NCBI RefSeq assembly: GCF_000155595.1
Contig: NZ_DS989905.1
Span: 265,890-329,889, forward strand
From: Synechococcus sp. PCC 7335
GTDB taxonomy: Bacteria; Cyanobacteriota; Cyanobacteriia; Phormidesmidales; Phormidesmidaceae
DNA: 64,000 nucleotides
Reading direction: 5' to 3'
A program made the position numbers and the translations under genes. The notes beneath the pieces were generated by a model, which saw only the letters and a list, made by a program, of their open reading frames with translations, had not been told where the DNA came from and ran no database searches. Every line of letters begins with the position of its first letter. The first letter of the stretch is position 1. Of the stretch, positions 25,741-35,005 are shown piece after piece.

Positions 25741-25754
25741 ATGACTTTTGTCAT
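25741..25754. promoter_or_regulatory. Regulon palindrome 3 (ATGACTTTTGTCAT)
   Basis: A perfect ATGAC-N4-GTCAT site in the intergenic space between the VOC gene (minus, start 25656) and the alpha/beta hydrolase (plus, start 25814). It lies 60 nt before the latter. It is followed directly by CGCGATCGC. Confidence 0.65.
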
Positions 25755-25813
25755 CGCGATCGCAGACCCGATTCAGCTACGCTCAGTCACCGTGAGACAT
25801 ATAGCAAGCGCCT

Positions 25814-26635
25814 ATGATTTTCAATCCGATGGCCCTCAACATTGAAGAAAATAGCGTAGGTATCGACAATACGCATATGGACTATGTTGCATTTGGTCGA
25901 GGGCAGCAACCTTTCGTGATTTTACCTGGGCTGAGCGATGGCCTCAAGACTGTTAAGGGGCAGGCCGTGGCGCTAGCTTTTTACTGCAGGCAGTTTACAA
26001 AAGACTTTAGAGTTTACGTTTTTAGTAGAAAAAATGAATTAGAAGAAAGCTACAGCACGCGGGATATGGCCAGAGATCAGAATGCTGCGTTGGAAAGGCT
26101 AGAGATTGAGAAAGCCTACGTTATGGGTGTTTCGCAAGGAGGGATGATTGCTCAGCATTTGGCAATTGATTTTCCTCATAGCGTTGAGAAACTGGCAATC
26201 GCGGTCTCAATCGCCAGACAAAATGAAATCATTCAGCGCGTTGTGAAAAGTTGGATAAATCTGGCAAAAGCAGGCGACTATCGATCGCTCGTGATTGACA
26301 CGATGGAAAAGACGTTTACTGATAAGCATCTTAGACTCTATCGCCCCCTTTATCCGGTGATTAGCCGAATTGGAAAGCCTCCATCCTTTACCCGGTTTTT
26401 GATTCAGGCATCGGCCTGCCTGACGCATGACGCTTATCAAGAGCTAGGTACTATTCAGTGTCCTACGCTTGTGATTGGTGGAGACTGCGATCGCGTAGCA
26501 GGCAAAGGCACCTCACAAGAAATAGCAGCGAGCATCAAGCACAGTCAGCTTGTTTTATACAAAGGACTTGGCCATGGTGCCTACGAAGAAGCAAAAGACT
26601 TCAATCAGCAGGTAAAAGAATTTCTGCGTTCCTAA
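25814..26635 (+). CDS. Alpha/beta hydrolase
   Basis: A 273-residue cytosolic alpha/beta hydrolase. The oxyanion region is VILPGLSDG, the nucleophile is S107 in MGVSQGGMIAQHLA, the acid is D224 or D226 in IGGDCDRVAG and the base is H254 in GLGHGAYEE. This is the complete triad of an esterase, haloperoxidase-like hydrolase or C-C hydrolase; the substrate is not predictable. The upstream palindrome places it in the local regulon. The outer-membrane efflux gene follows 89 nt downstream on the same strand and may be co-transcribed. Confidence 0.87.
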   Translation: MIFNPMALNIEENSVGIDNTHMDYVAFGRGQQPFVILPGLSDGLKTVKGQAVALAFYCRQFTKDFRVYVFSRKNELEESYSTRDMARDQNAALERLEIEKAYVMGVSQGGMIAQHLAIDFPHSVEKLAIAVSIARQNEIIQRVVKSWINLAKAGDYRSLVIDTMEKTFTDKHLRLYRPLYPVISRIGKPPSFTRFLIQASACLTHDAYQELGTIQCPTLVIGGDCDRVAGKGTSQEIAASIKHSQLVLYKGLGHGAYEEAKDFNQQVKEFLRS

Positions 26636-27974
26636 AAGATAGAAGGCTGAAGACTGCATATCTTGCTAGGGCATGGGTGCGGTTGTTTCTGCCGACAAAT
26701 TTGTTTTGAGTAAGTTATCTACACATGAAACGTCTCAAGTCTACTTTATTACTGCTCTTGATTAGTGGGCTAGTTAGTTGGCTGTCAGAAGCTACGATCG
26801 CAACCTCAATCTCAAAGGAAACTACGGAAGAAGATCTCGTTTCAAATCCCAATCCGCTCAGCGTACCAACCCTGCCAGAGGAAGTACAGCTAGAACAAAA
26901 TCCAGTCATCACCCTAGAGCAAGCAGTGCAGGTAGCCTACCAAAACAATCAGGCGTTGCAGGTAGCCTTACTTACCCTAGAACAGAGTGAAGCTGCCGTA
27001 CAAGAAGCGAGAGCTGCTTTATTTCCAACAGTCTCTACAGAAGCAAACCTAATCAATATTCAAGACAGCGGATCTAGAACCACGGCAGATGCCACTGTAA
27101 AAATTGAATATGACATTCTAACGAGTGGCTCGCGACGGGCCTCGATTCGGGTGGCTGAACTAGAGCGCGAGGCAAGTGCCCTAGCTGTGGAGACGCAGCA
27201 GGAGCAAATTCGCCTCGACACAGCTACCGCCTACTATGCGCTGCAAGAGGCGGGCGAAAATGTCCGTATCAATCAATCATTTCTCACGGAAGCTGAGCGC
27301 AATTTACGCGATTCTCGGCTGCGTCAGGAGGTCGGTGTAGGGACTCGGTTCGATACGCTGAGGGCCGAGGTACAGTTTGCTAATGCTCGTCAGTCACTGA
27401 TCTCGTCACAGGCAGAAGTAAGCATTGCCCGTCGAGATATTGCTCGATTGCTGAATCTACCCCTTAGGAATGGTTTGACAGCAACTCCGGTCGCCATTGC
27501 TGGAACCTGGTCACTTGCTTTAGAAGAAAGCATCATTCTCGCTTTTCAAAACCGTGCGGAGCTAGCGCAGCAGCTAATTGATGTTGACATTGCTGAACAG
27601 CAGCGCCGAATTGCTTTAGCAGGCACTCGCCCGCAAGTGAGTCTTTTTGCCGACTACGAGATCTCAGAAGTACTAGAGGGCGCTACTGTCCTAGAAGATG
27701 ACTTCAATGATGATTTCCTAATAGGAATCCGGTTTGGGATGACTCTTTTTGATGGAGGTGCGACCCGTGCTAGTGCCAGACAGCGAGAAATCGCTGGTGC
27801 TGTTAGGGAAGAACAGTTTAGTGAAACCCTCGACCAAGTCCGATTTGAAGTAGAACAAGCCTATTTCAATCTACAGTCCAATCAGGAAAATATTGAAACT
27901 TCTCAAGTAGCTGTGACCCAAGCTGCGGACGCACTTGCCTTGGCAAATTTGCGCTTACAGGCTGGGGTTGGTAC

Positions 27975-29300
27975 CTGATTGGCTGACAAAAGATGCAATA
28001 GCCAGGTTGAATCGCTGTCATACAGGGACTTGAGAGCCGCAAAGGTTGCGAGGGGGAGCCAGCGTTCTAAGATTTAGATGCAACTCAAAACCAAAGGAAC
28101 GCTGTGAAAAAAACTCCCGCCTCTACGATGCCTTGAAAGCCTGGCTGGGTCAAGATTGCCCCTGGGCACATCTATCGCATCTAACGACCTGCTGTTGGAT
28201 GGTGTTTGCGCTGATTCAAACCGGCAGCGTCAGCCTGACAAAGTGGACAACCTACTTGCCCTGTCGCGGTCTCTACGCCCAGAGTAAACAAAGACGGGTG
28301 CGTCGCTGGTTAGGCAATAGCCGCATCAACATCCACCGATTGTACAAACCGCTGATTCAAGCGGCCTTGGCGACCTGGGAAGCCGAGTGCCTTTATCTTT
28401 GTTTAGACACCTCGCTGTTTTGGGAGCAGTACTGCTTAATTCGGCTAGCCGTGGTGTATCGAGGCCGCTCCATTCCTCTGGCTTGGCGAGTTCTAGAACA
28501 CAACAGTGCCTCTGTTGCGTTTGAAGCCTATGAAGAACTGCTCAGGCAGTCTACGCAATACTTGCCTTCAAACGCAAACATGATTCTGTTGGCCGACCGA
28601 GGCTTTGTGCATACCCGTGCGATGACGCTGATAAAACAACTCGGCTGGCACTACCGCATCCGTATCAAAAGTGACACCTGGATTTGGCGACCCGGTTCCG
28701 GCTGGTGTCAACCTAAATCGTTTCACCTAGAACGAGGTCGGGCACTATGTTTCCACCACATCAGACTCCATCGTCACGAACAGTACGGCCCAGTGCATGT
28801 CATCATCGGGCGCAACAACATCAATGGTGAACTTTGGGCCGTCGTCAGCGACCAGCCCACTAGCCCGCAAACCTTTATGGAATATGCCTTGCGCTTCGAT
28901 ATCGAGGAAGGATTTTTAGACGACCAGTCCGCCGGTTGGAATCTACAACGCTCTGAGATTCGAGGCCTCACTGACCTCTCTCGCTTATGGTTTATTCTGG
29001 CAGTAGCCACGCTTTACGTCACGGCTCAAGGCGTAGCGGTTGTGCAATCAGGCCGTAGGCGATGGATTGACACACACTGGGATAGAGGCAACAGCTACTT
29101 TCGCATCGGATTGGAGTGGACTAAGGCGGCTCTGCTCAACGGTTGGCAGGTGATTAAACAGGCTTGTTTTACCTCTCACATTGATCCGCAACCGGCGATG
29201 GCTTCTAGGCCACAACACAACAAGAAGTCCGGGCGCTTGCTCGATTTCAGCGTGATTACCGTTAAGTTTGTTCCTGATTAAACTTTTGTCAGCCAATCAG
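27975..29300 (+). mobile_element. IS4-family-like insertion sequence, complete
   Basis: A 1326-bp element bounded by perfect 18-bp terminal inverted repeats, CTGATTGGCTGACAAAAG at 27975-27992 and its reverse complement at 29283-29300. It is flanked by a 9-bp target duplication GGTTGGTAC (27966-27974 and 29301-29309). One transposase gene fills it. Intact ends, intact target duplication and an intact frame point to a recent, possibly still mobile insertion. Family is inferred from the transposase. Confidence 0.92.
28046..29281 (+). CDS. IS4-like DDE transposase
   Basis: A 411-residue transposase that catalyses excision and insertion of the element. The acidic residues of the DDE triad appear in LCLDTSLFW (first Asp), ILLADRGFVH (second Asp) and FDIEEGFLDDQSAGWNLQRS (Glu region, typical of IS4-type proteins). 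The start is uncertain: a TTG at 28046 gives the longest frame, while conserved sequence begins near RLYDALKAWLGQDCPWAH. The C-terminus is basic. It overlaps the right terminal repeat region by a few bases. Confidence 0.85.
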   Translation: MRGGASVLRFRCNSKPKERCEKNSRLYDALKAWLGQDCPWAHLSHLTTCCWMVFALIQTGSVSLTKWTTYLPCRGLYAQSKQRRVRRWLGNSRINIHRLYKPLIQAALATWEAECLYLCLDTSLFWEQYCLIRLAVVYRGRSIPLAWRVLEHNSASVAFEAYEELLRQSTQYLPSNANMILLADRGFVHTRAMTLIKQLGWHYRIRIKSDTWIWRPGSGWCQPKSFHLERGRALCFHHIRLHRHEQYGPVHVIIGRNNINGELWAVVSDQPTSPQTFMEYALRFDIEEGFLDDQSAGWNLQRSEIRGLTDLSRLWFILAVATLYVTAQGVAVVQSGRRRWIDTHWDRGNSYFRIGLEWTKAALLNGWQVIKQACFTSHIDPQPAMASRPQHNKKSGRLLDFSVITVKFVPD

Positions 29301-29461
29301 GGTTGGTACACAGCTAGAGGTGCTGACTGCCCAAAGAGAGCTGATAGAGGCCGAAGGCAATAGCATATCGGCGATTCTAGGCTATAACCGAGCGCTAGTT
29401 TCAATCGAGAGAGCAGTCAGCAATATGCAGCAAACGTCTTCATTGTAATCTTACTTTTGTC

Positions 29462-29475
29462 GTGACAAAGGTCAT
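29462..29475. promoter_or_regulatory. Regulon palindrome 4 (GTGACAAAGGTCAT)
   Basis: Nine of ten defined positions match ATGAC-N4-GTCAT; only the first base differs. It lies 83 nt before the S9 peptidase start and 14 nt after the stop of the split tolC gene. A half-site ATGACTTTT follows at 29493. Confidence 0.55.
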
Positions 29476-29557
29476 TAGAGACGATGACTTTTAGATATGG
29501 AAAGCGTTTGCTAGACTCGCTAACTTTCATAGTGTAAGCAGCCTTTAAAGCGAATTA

Positions 29558-31624
29558 GTGAATATGAAACGGTTTTATCTAAAAACGGGACTGATGCTCG
29601 CATCTGCCAGCATGATTACTTTGGGCCCTATCTTTAATCCTTTACCTTTTGTACCAATGTCAGTCGCTACTGCCGAAGATTTGACCAATCAATCTACTCT
29701 GCCGCCGCTAATCGAGCGGGAGCTGTTCTTTTCTGATCCAGAGATTTCGGGGGCGCGGCTCTCTCCAAACGGCCAGTTTGTTGCTTTTCGAAAGCCACTA
29801 GATGGCATTGTTAATGTCTGGGTGAAGGGCATTGACGAGCCAATGGATGCCGCTCGCCCCGTGACAGCGGATGTAGAAAGCCCGATTATGATTTACTTTT
29901 GGAGCGCCGACGGTCGCTATATTCTGTATGGACAAGATACTGGCGGCAATGAGAATTTTCGACTCTATGCGGTGGAGCCGGAAGTGGTAGGTGAGGCGGG
30001 TGTTGGCGCGCGCGATTTAACACCGATAGAAAATGTTACAGCTACAGTCTATGCGATTCCTAAGGAGACACCGAATCAAATTGTGATTGGGCTCAACGAT
30101 CGCGATCCGCGAGTGCATGATGTTTACCGTCTAGATTTGACGACTGGCGATCGCACGCTACTCATCCAGAACGATGGCACTGTTGCTGCCTGGGCTGCCG
30201 ACCATAAAGGCGACATTCGCTTGGCCTACCGTCAGTCTTTAGAAAATGGTCAGGAGATTCTCAAAGTAGAAGAGAACGGCGACCTAACGCCTATCTACAC
30301 CTGTAGCCTCGAAGAAGCTTGTGGATTACTTCAGTTTCATCCGAATGATCAACAGATCTATCTAAAAACGAACAAAGGCGTAGATCTTGCTCAGCTAGAG
30401 CTGCTTGATGTGGACACAGGAGAAACCGAGCTGGTAGAAACCGACCCTGAACAGCAGGTAGATTTTGGCGGCGCGTTATTTTCACCCGCAACCGATGAGC
30501 TGGTAGCGACTTATTATGTGGGCGATCGTCGCCGCATTTATCCCAAGTCCGATGAGTGGTCAGCCGATTTAGCTTTTCTCCAACAGCAGCTTCCCGACGT
30601 TGAGCTTTCGGTAGACTCTGTGACTACCGACGACCAGCTTGCTTTAGTGAGCGTTCAAAGTGACGTGAATCCCGGCGCGATGTATTTGTTCGACCGTAGT
30701 GCTCAGAGCCTGGAAAAGCTCTACGATGTCTCGCCAGCGCTGCCAAGCGAACACTTAGCCTCGGCCAAGCCGATTCGCTACGAGGCCCGTGACGGCGTAG
30801 AGATTCCCGCTTATCTGACGCTGCCCAAGGGAGTCTCGCCAGAAAATTTGCCTGTTATTGTTTTTCCTCACGGTGGGCCTTGGGGAAGAGATTCCTGGGG
30901 CTATAGTCCGGTGGCTCAGTTTTATGCCAATCGCGGCTATGCGGTACTACAGCCGAACTTTCGAGGATCGGCGGGCTATGGCAAGGCTTTTTTGAATGCG
31001 GGTAATCAACAGTGGGGCACGGGCGTTATGCAGCATGACGTTACCGATGGCATGCTGCATTTAATTGACGAGGGCATTGCCGATCCTGAGCGGGTGGGGA
31101 TTATGGGATTCTCTTATGGGGGCTATGCCACGTTAGCGGGGTTGGCGTTCACACCAGAACGGTATGCGGCAGGGGCTTCTGTCGTTGGCCCCTCTAGCCT
31201 AATTACCCTAATGGAGAATATTCCGCCCTACTGGGTGCCGATCCAAGATTCTATGGATTTACGAGTCGGTGATCCAAGTGATCCGGTTGATCGCGATCGC
31301 CTAGCCGCACAGTCTCCTCTATTCTCAGCAGACAAGATTCAGGCGCCTTTGTTGGTCGTACAAGGTGCCAACGACCCGCGCGTGCTTCAGCAAGAGTCCG
31401 ACCAGATTGTAAAGGCGCTAAGAGATCTAGGCCGACCGGTAGAATACTTAGTCGCGCCAGATGAAGGACACGGCTTTAGAAAAGAGATTAACGCGCTGGC
31501 GATGACGGCTGCTCTAGAGCGTTTCTTTGCTGAACATTTGGGCGGGCGCTACCAGTCAGAAATGTCGCCGGAGCTAGCCACACAGCTAGAGAGCCTAACG
31601 GTAGATATCGACACGATTCAGTGA
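29558..31624 (+). CDS. Exported S9-family (prolyl oligopeptidase) peptidase
   Basis: A 688-residue serine peptidase. Residues 1-40 form a signal peptide (TGLMLASASMITLGPIF, cleavage near ATAED). Residues 60-390 are a beta-propeller (ARLSPNGQFVAFRKP, FWSADGRYILYGQDTGG). The alpha/beta hydrolase domain follows, with VIVFPHGGPWG, nucleophile S519 in GIMGFSYGGYATLAGLAF, D606 in VQGANDPRV and H638 in DEGHGF. It cleaves small peptides in the periplasm, possibly acylated or proline-containing ones. It sits between tolC and the exporter genes and carries the shared palindrome upstream, so it may degrade the peptide or drug that the exporter handles. Confidence 0.9.
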   Translation: MNMKRFYLKTGLMLASASMITLGPIFNPLPFVPMSVATAEDLTNQSTLPPLIERELFFSDPEISGARLSPNGQFVAFRKPLDGIVNVWVKGIDEPMDAARPVTADVESPIMIYFWSADGRYILYGQDTGGNENFRLYAVEPEVVGEAGVGARDLTPIENVTATVYAIPKETPNQIVIGLNDRDPRVHDVYRLDLTTGDRTLLIQNDGTVAAWAADHKGDIRLAYRQSLENGQEILKVEENGDLTPIYTCSLEEACGLLQFHPNDQQIYLKTNKGVDLAQLELLDVDTGETELVETDPEQQVDFGGALFSPATDELVATYYVGDRRRIYPKSDEWSADLAFLQQQLPDVELSVDSVTTDDQLALVSVQSDVNPGAMYLFDRSAQSLEKLYDVSPALPSEHLASAKPIRYEARDGVEIPAYLTLPKGVSPENLPVIVFPHGGPWGRDSWGYSPVAQFYANRGYAVLQPNFRGSAGYGKAFLNAGNQQWGTGVMQHDVTDGMLHLIDEGIADPERVGIMGFSYGGYATLAGLAFTPERYAAGASVVGPSSLITLMENIPPYWVPIQDSMDLRVGDPSDPVDRDRLAAQSPLFSADKIQAPLLVVQGANDPRVLQQESDQIVKALRDLGRPVEYLVAPDEGHGFRKEINALAMTAALERFFAEHLGGRYQSEMSPELATQLESLTVDIDTIQ

Positions 31625-31658
31625 TAGGCAAAAGTGAGGAGAAATGTCACCGAACCTA

Positions 31659-31672
31659 ATGACAAATGTCAT
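31659..31672. promoter_or_regulatory. Regulon palindrome 5 (ATGACAAATGTCAT)
   Basis: A perfect ATGAC-N4-GTCAT site, 53 nt before the HlyD/DevB start at 31725 and followed by CGCGATCG. It presumably controls the three-gene exporter unit. Confidence 0.65.
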
Positions 31673-31724
31673 CGCGATCGCCCAACAATCTGGGCTAGAA
31701 ATAAGAACAGAAGTTGGCTAGTTC

Positions 31725-32927
31725 ATGTTGAAACAGAATACTCTTCAATGGGATTTTCGGCGGCCTCTGCAATGGCCTCTTCGATGGACTTCCTCACTTA
31801 CCCTGATTGCTTTAATTTCTGTCGGGTGCAGCTCACCGTTTAGTGCTACAGGCAGCACTGAGATTACACCAATAACTGTGGAAGTTAGCTCGGTGGTTGC
31901 CCTGGGGCGGATTGAGCCAGAGGGTGAAGTGATTCGTCTATCGGTGTCAAATGCGGCGGATAGTCGCGTTAATGAGATTCGAGTCAGTGAAGGAGATTGG
32001 GTAGAAGCGCAGCAGGTGATCGCCGTGCTGCAAGGAGCCGAGCGGCGGCAGGCCGATTTGAATTCGGCCTACGCACTGGTGCGACAGCGACAGGCGGAAC
32101 TCGCTCAGCAACAAAATGGCAGCGTCAAGCCTGCCTCTCTCAGCGCGCAGCGGGAAACCATTGCTCGGCTAGAAGCTCAGCTTTCGACCCAAAGCCGCCA
32201 AAGAGAAGCTGCGATCGCTAAGGCTCAGGCTGTGCTCCAAGAGTCTCAGGCAAAGTACCAACGCTATCAAGCATTAGCCGCTGCCGGAGCGCTTGAGCGC
32301 GTAGAACTCGATGTTGCCTTACGCGATTATGAAACGGCTCAGGCCAATTTAGCGGTAGAACAATCTGCCAGAGAAGAAACAGAAAAGACACTCAGCGCTC
32401 AGATTGCAGAAGAAAAAGCCAGGCTGACTGAGCTAGGCCAGGTCTTACCCGAAGCGGTTGAGATTGCCTATGCCCAGCTAGAACAAGCTCGAATACAGGT
32501 TTCTCAAAGTCAGGCTGATTTGGACGATGTGCTAGTGCGAGCACCGGTGGCGGGGCAAATTCTCAAGATCAACACTCGGGTGGGAGAACAGGTGAATACA
32601 CAGCAAGGCATCGTGGAACTGGCCCAAACCGATCAGATGATGGTGATAGCAGAGGTCTACGAAACGGATATTCGCAAGGTGAGCCTAGGTCAGCCAGTAG
32701 AAGTCACTAGCGAATATGGTGGGGTGGAAACAGATCTGACGGGAGTAGTCGATCAAATTGGCTTGAAAATAGGGAAAGCGAGCTTTGGTGGAGAAGATGC
32801 TGATCCCACGCAAGACGTCAATGCGCGCGTTGTGACGGTAAAAATTCGTCTAAATGATGAAGACAGCGAGCGGGTAGCGGCGCTGACTGGCATGCAGGTC
32901 AGAGTCTCTATTGACACCGATGCGTAA
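31725..32927 (+). CDS. devB: HlyD/DevB-type periplasmic adaptor
   Basis: A 400-residue membrane fusion protein that links the inner-membrane ABC exporter to a TolC channel. It has an N-terminal hydrophobic segment ending SVGCSS, which may be a lipobox. The first lipoyl half follows (VVALGRIEPEGEVIRLSV), then a long alpha-helical hairpin (about 110-280, rich in Ala/Gln/Glu), the second lipoyl half (VRAPVAGQILKINTRVGEQV) and a beta-barrel domain. It matches the cyanobacterial DevB family. It is followed at 38 nt by the permease gene. Confidence 0.87.
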   Translation: MLKQNTLQWDFRRPLQWPLRWTSSLTLIALISVGCSSPFSATGSTEITPITVEVSSVVALGRIEPEGEVIRLSVSNAADSRVNEIRVSEGDWVEAQQVIAVLQGAERRQADLNSAYALVRQRQAELAQQQNGSVKPASLSAQRETIARLEAQLSTQSRQREAAIAKAQAVLQESQAKYQRYQALAAAGALERVELDVALRDYETAQANLAVEQSAREETEKTLSAQIAEEKARLTELGQVLPEAVEIAYAQLEQARIQVSQSQADLDDVLVRAPVAGQILKINTRVGEQVNTQQGIVELAQTDQMMVIAEVYETDIRKVSLGQPVEVTSEYGGVETDLTGVVDQIGLKIGKASFGGEDADPTQDVNARVVTVKIRLNDEDSERVAALTGMQVRVSIDTDA

Positions 32928-32965
32928 TCAGTATCTATCAGCAAAATCATTACTGGACTTGTTTT

Positions 32966-34243
32966 ATGCGGAAGTCTCTGATTCCTCGAATGCTGATCAA
33001 ACAGATGCCTTTTGAGAGGCCACTAGCCTGGGCGCAGCTTTCTCATCAAAAGATTCGGCTAGCGGTTGCGATTACAGGCGTGAGCTTTGCCAACATTCTG
33101 ATGTTTACCATGATGGGACTGCAGACCCTGCTGACGGATGGCGCTACTACTCTGCACGAAAGTTTAAAGGGTGACCTCTTTCTTATGTCTTCATTTAGTC
33201 CTACGCTGCGGATACCGCTACCGATTCCGCGTGCCTATTTGCTGCAGGCGGATTCGGTAGACGGCGTGAGTATGGCCGCGCCGATGTACATCAGCAGCGC
33301 AAACTGGACAGATCCGGATCAAATCAAATCACCCTCGGAGCGTTTCTTAGAAGATAGTGCTGCTGAGGAGCGTCCTGAGTGGTCACCAGAAGAAGAGTCC
33401 GCTGGCGATATTTTTGGCAACCAGGTGCGGATAGTGGCCTTTAATCCAAAACAGCCTATTTTGGATATTCCAGAGGTAGAGCAGCAGATCGATCGCCTCA
33501 GCAGTGCCAATGCTGTTTTGTTCGATCGACTCTCACAGCCTTCGTTAGGAGAGATTCCTACCCTGCTATCTACCTCTGATGATGTACAAACCTTGATGGG
33601 CGGTCGCCGAGTCACGGTCGTCGGTCTGTTTAGCTTAGGCAGCACCGTAATCGAAAAGGGCACGGTGGTGATGAGCGACTGGAACTATACCCAGTGGGCC
33701 GGGCCGCAGGCGCTAGAGCAGGTGAGTTTGGGGATTTTGACGCTAGAGCCAGGCAGTGACATAGCAGCGGTGCAGACAGCGATTCAACAGTATTTACCAG
33801 GTACTGTTGATGTTTTGACCCTAGAGGAGCTGCTGGCAAAAGAGAAAAAGTTCACCGATGAAGATCCAGGCGGCATTATCTTCGGCTTTGGTAGCATGGT
33901 GGGCTTTGTGGTAGGCATTGTGATTGTTTATCAGGTGCTGTATACCGACATCAGCGATCATTTGCCAGAGTATGCCACGCTCAAGGCAATGGGCTACAGC
34001 GATGCGGCGTTGCTACGGGTGGTCTTGCTAGAAGCTATTTTGTTAGCGGTGCTGGGCTTTGTTCCTGGGTTTGTGACTTCTCTAGGACTTTATCAGGTGC
34101 TAACGGTGATGACTCGGATCCCGCTGGTGATGAAGAGTGCGGTTGCTGTTCAGGTGTTTGTGCTGACGCTGGTGATGTGTAGTCTGTCGGGTGCGATCGC
34201 CATGCGACGTCTCCAGTCAGCCGATCCTGCCGACGTTTTTTAA
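32966..34243 (+). CDS. devC: DevC/MacB-type ABC exporter permease
   Basis: A 425-residue FtsX-like permease. It has the family opening ERPLAWAQLSHQKIRLAVAI and one N-terminal membrane helix (ITGVSFANILMFTMMGLQ). A periplasmic domain of about 220 residues follows, then three C-terminal helices (GFGSMVGFVVGIVIVYQV, LLEAILLAVLGFVPGFVTSL, FVLTLVMCSLSGAIAM). It is slightly longer than usual DevC because of an acidic insert near residues 122-146 (SAAEERPEWSPEEESAGDI). With DevB and DevA it forms the inner-membrane part of a tripartite exporter. Confidence 0.87.
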   Translation: MRKSLIPRMLIKQMPFERPLAWAQLSHQKIRLAVAITGVSFANILMFTMMGLQTLLTDGATTLHESLKGDLFLMSSFSPTLRIPLPIPRAYLLQADSVDGVSMAAPMYISSANWTDPDQIKSPSERFLEDSAAEERPEWSPEEESAGDIFGNQVRIVAFNPKQPILDIPEVEQQIDRLSSANAVLFDRLSQPSLGEIPTLLSTSDDVQTLMGGRRVTVVGLFSLGSTVIEKGTVVMSDWNYTQWAGPQALEQVSLGILTLEPGSDIAAVQTAIQQYLPGTVDVLTLEELLAKEKKFTDEDPGGIIFGFGSMVGFVVGIVIVYQVLYTDISDHLPEYATLKAMGYSDAALLRVVLLEAILLAVLGFVPGFVTSLGLYQVLTVMTRIPLVMKSAVAVQVFVLTLVMCSLSGAIAMRRLQSADPADVF

Positions 34244-34292
34244 GGGTACCTTTAGTGATGGTTTCAGTAGCACCTAAACAGGAGAAAGCGTT

Positions 34293-34964
34293 ATGCCTCC
34301 AACTGTGACAATCAACAATCTCAGTCACGCTTTTGGCAAAGGGCAGCTCCGCCGAACCGTGCTGACAGATATTAGCCTAGAACTTCGTCCAGGAGAGATT
34401 GTGCTACTTACCGGGCCATCCGGCAGCGGAAAAACCACATTACTCACCTTGATGGGTGCTCTGCGGTCGGTGCAGTCAGGCAGCCTAAAGATTCTCGATC
34501 AAGAGCTGAAGGGCGCGCGAAAGCGAAAGCTAGTCAAGCTACGCAGCCAGATTGGGTTTATCTTTCAGTCTCATAATTTGCTTGATTGTTTGACTGCAGC
34601 AGAGAACGTGGGAATGGCTTTGAAGCTGCACGGTGGGTCATTGCGCGATCGCCGCGACCAATCTCATGAAATGCTAAAAACAGTAGGACTAGGAGAGCAT
34701 AGTCACAAGCATCCGAGCCAGCTTTCCGGTGGACAAAAGCAGCGGGTTGCGATCGCGCGTGCCCTAGTCTCTCAACCCAAAATCGTCCTAGCCGACGAAC
34801 CCACCGCCTCCCTAGACAGCCACTCCGGGCGAGACGTTGTAAATTTAATTCAACAGCTCGCCCACCATCAGCACTGCACCGTTCTACTCGTCACTCACGA
34901 TGCCCGTATTCTCGATATTGCTGACCGCACCTTGCATATTGAAGACGGACGATTGAGCGTATAG
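34293..34964 (+). CDS. devA: DevA-type ABC exporter ATPase
   Basis: A 223-residue cytosolic ATPase: Walker A GPSGSGKTTLL, Q-loop FIFQSHNLLDC, signature LSGGQKQRVAIARAL, Walker B IVLADEPTASLD and switch VTHD. Length and sequence match the MacB/LolD/DevA group. It completes the DevBCA set 49 nt after devC. A copy of its last 30 codons is found 0.7 kb downstream at 35609-35698. The substrate exported is unknown; nothing here indicates heterocyst glycolipid. Confidence 0.9.
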   Translation: MPPTVTINNLSHAFGKGQLRRTVLTDISLELRPGEIVLLTGPSGSGKTTLLTLMGALRSVQSGSLKILDQELKGARKRKLVKLRSQIGFIFQSHNLLDCLTAAENVGMALKLHGGSLRDRRDQSHEMLKTVGLGEHSHKHPSQLSGGQKQRVAIARALVSQPKIVLADEPTASLDSHSGRDVVNLIQQLAHHQHCTVLLVTHDARILDIADRTLHIEDGRLSV

Positions 34965-35005
34965 CATACTTTGCAAAAAGAAAGTAAAAAAGAGGAATTC
35001 ACACA

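Larger units (their letters stand above)
26725..29448 (+). pseudogene. TolC-family outer membrane efflux protein, split by an IS
   Basis: The first 417 codons (26725-27974) encode a TolC-like protein: signal peptide (LLLLLISGLVSWLSEATIA), then repeated coiled hairpins (LEQAVQVAYQNNQALQVALL, TTADATVKIEYDILTSGSRR, ATAYYALQEAGENVRINQSF). At AGVGT the frame meets an IS4-like element. After the element and its 9-bp duplication, the frame resumes exactly at 29310 (QLEVLTAQRELIEAE) and ends at TAA 29448. Removal of the IS plus one duplicate copy restores about 463 codons, so the insertion looks recent. The protein would be the outer membrane partner of the DevBCA-type exporter encoded 2.3 kb downstream. 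As it stands, the final helices are lost. Confidence 0.88.

Noticed and set aside
31725-34964. Heterocyst glycolipid exporter role for devBCA
   Set aside because: The DevBCA family is broader than that role; nothing in the window indicates heterocyst development and the neighbours point to detoxification.
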